DNA of 55,911 bases, taken from positions 1 to 55,911 of the forward strand of contig VGDE01000003.1 of NCBI GenBank assembly GCA_016869875.1, read 5' to 3'. The stretch is from Alphaproteobacteria bacterium. GTDB lineage: Bacteria > Pseudomonadota > Alphaproteobacteria > Rhodobacterales > Rhodobacteraceae. Below the pieces are notes generated by a model that saw only the letters and a program-made list of their open reading frames with translations, had not been told where the DNA came from and ran no database searches. The position numbers and the translations under genes were made by a program. Of this stretch, positions 52,132 through 55,911 are shown in pieces (the stretch's first letter is position 1; each line of letters begins with the position of its first letter).

Positions 52132-52831
52132 TCTGCCGCCCCCCCGCACGGATCGCTCGCCTCGACGTGGCTTGCAGCTTAAAGAAGGCACTAAGTTGCC
52201 TGACCCACCTAGCTTTGAGAAGGTTAGCACAAAGACCGAGGTTAGTGCTGAAGCCAGTGCCTCTACGCGTCCCTTGCCTGAGCAGGAGAGAACAGAACCA
52301 GTTGAACCGAAACCTGACCTTGAAGCAGCAGCGGTCTACGAGGCGCAAGACAAGCAAACCCGCAGGGCTGGACCGACCGGCTCGCGGCGCAGTCTCACGA
52401 GAGGGCAGGGGGATACCCCATCAGAGTCTGAAGAAGCGCCTCGCGATGCCGCCCCTGCGGCGGCAGGTGACACAAAATTCGTAACGATCCGACTCGGGTT
52501 TGAGCCCAATATGAGGGAACTGGCGGATAAATGTTGCCAAGCAACGGGGGCTGCGCTTCCTGATTTGGTTGGCGTTGCAGCCCGCAAAATGATTGTCACG
52601 GATGCTGATTTTGAAGCCAAGCCGCTATGGCCTGCGCCTACGCGCGCATGTGCGATCGACTATACTCTACGGGTAAAGTGCAAGCTGTCCTCGTCTTTGC
52701 TCAGCAAATGGTCGAAGAAACTTGATCCACTCGGTGTAAAGCAGCCCGGCGAAATCGCCTATAACGCTGTTCAACACGCATTCAATCGCAGTGCCCGACG
52801 CATCATTTCTGACCTGATGAAAGCTCAGTGA
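52124..52831 (+). CDS. virC2: VirC2-like DNA-binding protein
   Basis: A 235-residue protein with a disordered, Pro/Glu/Arg-rich N-terminus (to ~115), then a compact C-terminal domain (TKFVTIRLGFEPNMRELADK, ALPDLVGVAARKMIV, GEIAYNAVQHAFNRSARRII). The domain could be a ribbon-helix-helix fold as in VirC2. ATG at 52124 with GAGGAGG upstream, overlapping the VirC1-like stop. It would bind the octamer array with VirC1. The family assignment rests on gene order and size plus weak pattern similarity, so alternative names such as a ParB-like centromere binder remain. Confidence 0.6.
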   Translation: MASLPPPRTDRSPRRGLQLKEGTKLPDPPSFEKVSTKTEVSAEASASTRPLPEQERTEPVEPKPDLEAAAVYEAQDKQTRRAGPTGSRRSLTRGQGDTPSESEEAPRDAAPAAAGDTKFVTIRLGFEPNMRELADKCCQATGAALPDLVGVAARKMIVTDADFEAKPLWPAPTRACAIDYTLRVKCKLSSSLLSKWSKKLDPLGVKQPGEIAYNAVQHAFNRSARRIISDLMKAQ

Positions 52832-52862
52832 TGCTTGCTGTATCCTCAAGGAGCAAAGAAAA

Positions 52863-53282
52863 ATGTCAAACTCGGTCCTGATTGCTATTGCCGCACTATT
52901 TGCTGCAACCGCCGTGCCAGCGGCTGCCGAACAATGGGACGTGACAAAGGACAAAAGTCTCGTAGTCCATCGTCTGTCTGCTGATGATCTTCGCATGACA
53001 GTCGTATGCGATCCCGAAGGGGCATTTTCACCGCCGCAAAACTACCTCTTTGTCGAACGTCGCGGCCAACGTGTTGAAACCGGCGAACTGACAGTTTCGG
53101 GGGGTGATGATACCGTGAACCTTCCGATAATCGGGGCCGCCGCCGTTCCAACCGGCAATGTCGAAGACTGGAACACAGCTACGGACATGCTGTTCGGGGG
53201 CAGGGGGTTCAACCTCGCTGTCGGTGACGTGGCAGCTCAGCTTCAAATAGAGCGCCTCGCGAATGCCTGCAGGGCTCAATAG
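52863..53282 (+). CDS. Secreted hypothetical protein
   Basis: A 139-residue protein with a signal peptide (NSVLIAIAALFAATAVPAAA) and a beta-rich mature part (LRMTVVCDPEGAF, GDVAAQLQIERLANACRAQ). Two Cys. AAGGAG lies 6 to 8 nt before the ATG. It follows the VirC2-like gene by 31 nt on the same strand, possibly one transcript. It is not recognised; the periplasmic location fits a conjugation or envelope role. Alternatively it belongs to the following vapBC unit, which is less likely. Confidence 0.65.
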   Translation: MSNSVLIAIAALFAATAVPAAAEQWDVTKDKSLVVHRLSADDLRMTVVCDPEGAFSPPQNYLFVERRGQRVETGELTVSGGDDTVNLPIIGAAAVPTGNVEDWNTATDMLFGGRGFNLAVGDVAAQLQIERLANACRAQ

Positions 53283-53343
53283 GTAGCTCGCGCCATGCCG
53301 GTGGGGACACTGTGAGATAACAGGGTTATAGCCTGCCTCGCAG

Positions 53344-53367
53344 TGGTATATACCAGATAGTATATAC
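53344..53367. promoter_or_regulatory. Candidate vapBC operator with two GTATATAC half sites
   Basis: TGGTATATACCA at 53344-53355 is a perfect 12-bp palindrome. A second GTATATAC (53360-53367) follows 14 bp on from the first. The pair lies 25-50 bp upstream of the vapB start, where the VapB-VapC complex normally binds to repress its own operon. Confidence 0.55.
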
Positions 53368-53392
53368 AGGTAACACGTTTGGGGATATATCT

Positions 53393-53641
53393 ATGGCAAT
53401 GCTTATCAAAGGTGATCAAATTGACGACCTTGTGGCAAAATACTGCGCTTTAACTGGGGTTAGGAACAAGAGCGAAGCCGTGCGCCAGGCACTAGCCGCA
53501 CAGATTTCTGCCTTGTCGCAAAAAGAAAGCCTCGCTGATCGTGTCGCCAGCATCCAAAGCCGCGCAGCAGCTTTGGGCATCGTGGCAGACAGTGTGGACG
53601 ACAAGGCATTCATGGACGCGATGTGGGGCGATGACGGCTGA
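53393..53641 (+). CDS. vapB: VapB-type antitoxin
   Basis: An 82-residue antitoxin of the PSK/VapB type. N-terminal ribbon-helix-helix ([34 protein letters not shown]), then a helical tail ending in an acidic stretch ([14 protein letters not shown]) that would wrap the toxin. Its stop overlaps the vapC ATG (TGATG). With the operator upstream it forms an autoregulated operon. Confidence 0.87.
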   Translation: MAMLIKGDQIDDLVAKYCALTGVRNKSEAVRQALAAQISALSQKESLADRVASIQSRAAALGIVADSVDDKAFMDAMWGDDG

Positions 53642-54066
53642 TGTTCGTAGATGCAAGCGTCCTTGTCGCTGTGTTAAAAAAGGAACCTGACGCCCCGGCG
53701 CTTCTCAAGGCGATGGAGGCTGCGCGGGGCAAACTCCGCGTGTCGCCAGTTGTGCGGCTTGAAGCCACCCTTGCTATTGCCCGGACACGCCGGGACGCGC
53801 GCAGCGCAGGCCCGGCGACGACCGAGGACTTCCAGATTGCCAGCGAGCTGGTCAACGATCTGCTTGAAGCCATCCAGGCGCAAGAAATGATGATTTCGTC
53901 CGCCATGGGAAATGCGGCGATCGAGGCGCTTGCGACCTATGGGAAGCTAGTCGGGCATCCGGCGCAGCTAAACATGGGTGACGCACTGTCTTACGCGTGT
54001 GCAAAGTCCCATGCCGTGCCATTGCTCTACAAAGGCACCGACTTCTCCCACACGGATCTTGCCTAA
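53641..54066 (+). CDS. vapC: VapC-type PIN toxin
   Basis: A 141-residue PIN-domain ribonuclease. The first acidic residues lie in [11 protein letters not shown] (Asp4) and the Glu of VRLEATLA. The later pair is in [20 protein letters not shown] (Asp), then [12 protein letters not shown]. It cuts RNA and blocks growth when the antitoxin is lost. All acidic positions are present, unlike the broken vapC at 30253. It acts as a plasmid addiction system. Confidence 0.9.
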   Translation: MFVDASVLVAVLKKEPDAPALLKAMEAARGKLRVSPVVRLEATLAIARTRRDARSAGPATTEDFQIASELVNDLLEAIQAQEMMISSAMGNAAIEALATYGKLVGHPAQLNMGDALSYACAKSHAVPLLYKGTDFSHTDLA

Positions 54067-54150
54067 CCACATCTGCCGCGCCAGCGGTTTACCACAGCCG
54101 CCTCGCCTACCTTCGCTCCATGAAGGCGCGTCCGGCTCGGCGGCTGCACG

Positions 54151-54170
54151 CCCTGGCCCAAGGGCCAGGG
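54151..54170. repeat. Perfect GC hairpin with 2-nt loop
   Basis: CCCTGGCCC pairs with GGGCCAGGG around AA. It lies 85 nt past the vapC stop. There is no T run directly beyond it. It could end transcription of the vapBC unit. The stretch 54067-54325 holds this hairpin and the terminator at 54222 but no gene. Confidence 0.45.
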
Positions 54171-54221
54171 TGGAAAACCGCCCTCGCACTAGCAAGTACA
54201 CTGGCACCCAAAAAGGAAAAA

Positions 54222-54241
54222 GCCGCCCCGTAAGGGGCGGC
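54222..54241. terminator. Intrinsic terminator
   Basis: GCCGCCCC pairs with GGGGCGGC around GTAA. On the minus strand it is followed by TTTTT, which fits the end of the nuclease gene (stop at 54326). On the plus strand it is followed by a weaker T-rich stretch. Likely bidirectional. Confidence 0.8.
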
Positions 54242-54325
54242 AAGTTGTTTCCTCGCCACGAGGAAAACTGTCTGGTGTCAGCAATGCGTGATTTGTCGCA
54301 ATGCGTCAACCTTGCGGGACACGCG

Positions 54326-54907
54326 CTACCTGCGCCGCCAGTCCCACGGCATGTCAAAACTTCCCTCCCAAATGCCGCGCCTGGCTCTGCGGGCAGCATT
54401 CTCGGCGGCAATGTATTCGCCGCTATATTGGCGATAGGCGACGGCCTGGCCTGAGTAAACGAGCGCGGCGTTCATATCCTCTTCCCCGACAAAGCACTGC
54501 CCTATCACCCGCCCGTAGCGATCCATATCACGCTGTTCACATCGGACGGGCTGATCGCCAATCCACTCTGTTAGCCAGCGTGTCGCCGTGTCGCCGCAGC
54601 GGTATGACCGGCTGGAACGATCCCGGCAAAGCTGATCGGCTTCCGGCGCGTCAACTCCAAGCAGTCGGATAGTTTTGAGACTGATGACAAAGGTATCTGC
54701 ATCCACAATGCGCGGAATGCCCTTAATTACTCGCGATCCGTCAGCAGCAGGGGCGCTGCGCCGGTCTGCCTTGCCGGTCAGATCGTCCAGCAAACCGCCA
54801 TAGTCACCCTGAGACATGACGGCCAGCGCAACCAGTGCGGCCAGGATTGGCAAGGCAGACCGGCGCAAACGACGGCGCAGGGAATTACGGATGGGGCGTT
54901 TTCGCAT
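54326..54907 (-). CDS. Thermonuclease-like (SNase) protein
   Basis: A 193-residue protein with an N-terminal hydrophobic segment (ALPILAALVALAVMSQG), so membrane anchored or secreted, then a staphylococcal-nuclease-like domain. RIVDADTFVI, IRLLGVDAPEADQ and MDRYGRVIGQCFV are the core motifs, including the Asp, Arg and Glu positions of SNase (here AEN near the end). It may degrade DNA outside the cytoplasm. ATG at 54907 lacks a clear ribosome-binding site; the frame is open to 55084 but that extension looks non-coding. Plasmids often carry such genes without known role. Confidence 0.8.
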   Translation of the reverse strand: MRKRPIRNSLRRRLRRSALPILAALVALAVMSQGDYGGLLDDLTGKADRRSAPAADGSRVIKGIPRIVDADTFVISLKTIRLLGVDAPEADQLCRDRSSRSYRCGDTATRWLTEWIGDQPVRCEQRDMDRYGRVIGQCFVGEEDMNAALVYSGQAVAYRQYSGEYIAAENAARRARRGIWEGSFDMPWDWRRR

Positions 54908-55258
54908 AAGGGGCCAACAAACTTCTAAATTACGAACACAAAAATAGGGTTCGCGGGAATTACATGATCCTGTGCGAAAGGGGCAACCGCTCGGCTTGCT
55001 CGACCCTGCACGGGCACTTAGGTATCGGATGCCTCCTCCGGCTGTGAGGGCAGGAGGAGGCGGGGGGGTCTCAACCGGCCCCATGCTGCGTTAGGAAGCG
55101 GCGTCCAATACCAAAGGTATCGCCCTTCCTGACAAGCACCCATGCTTCTGCAAGGCGCTGTTCCAAAATCATTTTGCTCACGTGCTTATCCTCTCGCGGC
55201 CTCATTTCGGGAAGCGTTAGCCCGCGCCTTCTGCGGGCTGACTGGATTGCCTGAATGA

Positions 55259-55534
55259 CTAGGAGGCAGTGGCTTGCGGACTGCGGCGCACGATCTGACC
55301 CAACAGGTGCGTGGCGTCCGGAAGGTCCCGCATTTCTTGGTCGGGCCGACGCTTATTGTCGGCTCCAATCAACCACCCTTCGCGATGCGCGACGAAGACG
55401 GACTCGAAAATGTCTTTAGGGGTCATCTGCCAAGGAAACAGCACGGCTTCGTCACTGTCGGAAATGACAAAGATCCAGCCTCCGGTGCCATGCTCTCCGC
55501 GAAAGGCAATGGCTTCGGCGGAACAGTCGAACAA
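55259..55534 (-). CDS. Hypothetical protein with uncertain start
   Basis: A frame of 91 residues (GGWIFVISDSDEAVLFPWQM, AHREGWLIGADNKRRPDQEM) that I do not recognise by family. The listed start is TTG at 55534, but protein-like sequence continues further upstream in the same frame (VSRAYKTWRLFDCS), up to a TGA at 55568-55570. A GAGG-preceded ATG at 55563 is out of frame with it. So either a non-standard start or a small indel at the beginning is involved. The gene is real-looking but its 5' end is unclear. Confidence 0.5.
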   Translation of the reverse strand: MFDCSAEAIAFRGEHGTGGWIFVISDSDEAVLFPWQMTPKDIFESVFVAHREGWLIGADNKRRPDQEMRDLPDATHLLGQIVRRSPQATAS

Positions 55535-55567
55535 CCGCCATGTCTTGTAGGCTCTGCTGACATATCC

Positions 55568-55789
55568 TCAGCCCTCCACGGTAAAAACAACAGTTTCACC
55601 ATCGACCTTGTACGGCACGGCCTTGCTCAGCAGGCTTTCGAAGGCGTCGGACGGGACACTCGAAAAAGTAGCGCAGAACAGATCGAGCAGCCGCTGACGA
55701 TCCTGTTGAAACGCATAGCCGTTAATCGCCCATGCAAGAATGCCGGGGGTGTGGACGGCGGGCGAAGAACCCAAGCGATAAGTAGTCAT
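55568..55789 (-). CDS. Small hypothetical protein
   Basis: A 73-residue protein starting TTYRLGSSPAVHTPGILAWA and ending KVDGETVVFTVEG. AAGGAAAG precedes the ATG at 55789. No membrane segment. Its TGA stop is in frame with the protein-like sequence that follows (55259-55567), so the two might once have been one gene or two adjacent ones. I do not recognise the family. The ~120 bp beyond (55790-55911) may hold the promoter; GAATAC and GTATTC there form a small hairpin. Confidence 0.5.
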   Translation of the reverse strand: MTTYRLGSSPAVHTPGILAWAINGYAFQQDRQRLLDLFCATFSSVPSDAFESLLSKAVPYKVDGETVVFTVEG

Positions 55790-55911
55790 GTGATCTTTCC
55801 TTTTCGTGGCGATGGCGTGGGGGCTTGGTGCCTCCTTCCGCCGATGGGCTGCGCCTCGTCGGTCTGGTCTGACGAATACGCATGTATTCGGCGGAACAGA
55901 GTGAGGAGGGC

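Noticed and set aside
51412..52831. Ordinary plasmid partition genes parA and parB with parS
   Set aside because: Not fully excluded. The text around the Walker B region matches VirC1 better, and the second protein has no ParB helix-turn-helix motif. I keep partition as an alternative in the entries.

Overview
The window looks like part of a conjugative plasmid, or an integrative conjugative element, from an alphaproteobacterium. It most resembles the Rhodobacteraceae, and Paracoccus is my best guess. The grounds are inference from the sequence: high GC outside a few islands, a LuxR/LuxI pair beside a virB operon, the alphaproteobacterial SOS box type GTTC-N7-GTTC, an HWE-family histidine kinase, and a VirD2-type relaxase. 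No rRNA, tRNA or CRISPR array was recognised.

Layout. (1) 0.2-8.1 kb is plasmid backbone and accessory genes: a pentapeptide-repeat protein with an unknown partner, an SOS-controlled umuDC pair, small unknown genes, a RepA-like replication protein, two small secreted proteins and a serine recombinase. (2) 8.4-15.5 kb reads like a piece of chromosome: a thioesterase, two CNNM/CorC-type transporters, UPF0114, ExoD, DUF2076, Bax inhibitor-1 and an ECF sigma/anti-sigma pair, all on the minus strand. It stops at a broken IS3-type orfA. (3) 15.5-32 kb is a patchwork of mobile and stress genes: a nonsense-mutated secreted gene, GFA and VOC enzymes, an IS30 transposase, DUF883, three DUF2382 stress proteins, an FNT transporter, PAP2, a cold shock protein, a histidine kinase with its receiver, an AT-rich short-chain dehydrogenase, and a decayed vapBC/methyltransferase cluster. 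(4) 32-54 kb is the transfer region. Here luxR and luxI precede a nearly complete virB operon (virB1-B2-B3-B4-B7-B5/transglycosylase-B5-B8-B9-B10-B11-unknown-B6). It converges on virD4, the relaxase gene and mobC. A large inverted repeat (candidate oriT) and a 424-bp octamer array follow, then a virC1/virC2-like pair and an intact vapBC. (5) 54-55.9 kb holds a thermonuclease-like gene and two small unknown genes.

How it fits together. Relaxase and MobC would nick at the inverted repeat beside mobC. VirD4 would dock the nucleoprotein to the VirB channel. LuxI/LuxR probably link transfer to cell density, and vapBC keeps the element in the population. The most striking feature is the array at 50945-51368: 53 consecutive 8-bp units in unbroken register, 48 of them starting GG and all ending in a pyrimidine. 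It lies between the candidate oriT and a VirC1/VirC2-like gene pair. In Agrobacterium, VirC1 and VirC2 act at the overdrive enhancer beside the T-DNA border. I propose that this array plus the gene pair is an overdrive-like enhancer of conjugal DNA processing, or a centromere, or both. A second notable feature is a VirB5 paralogue whose middle carries a lytic transglycosylase domain.
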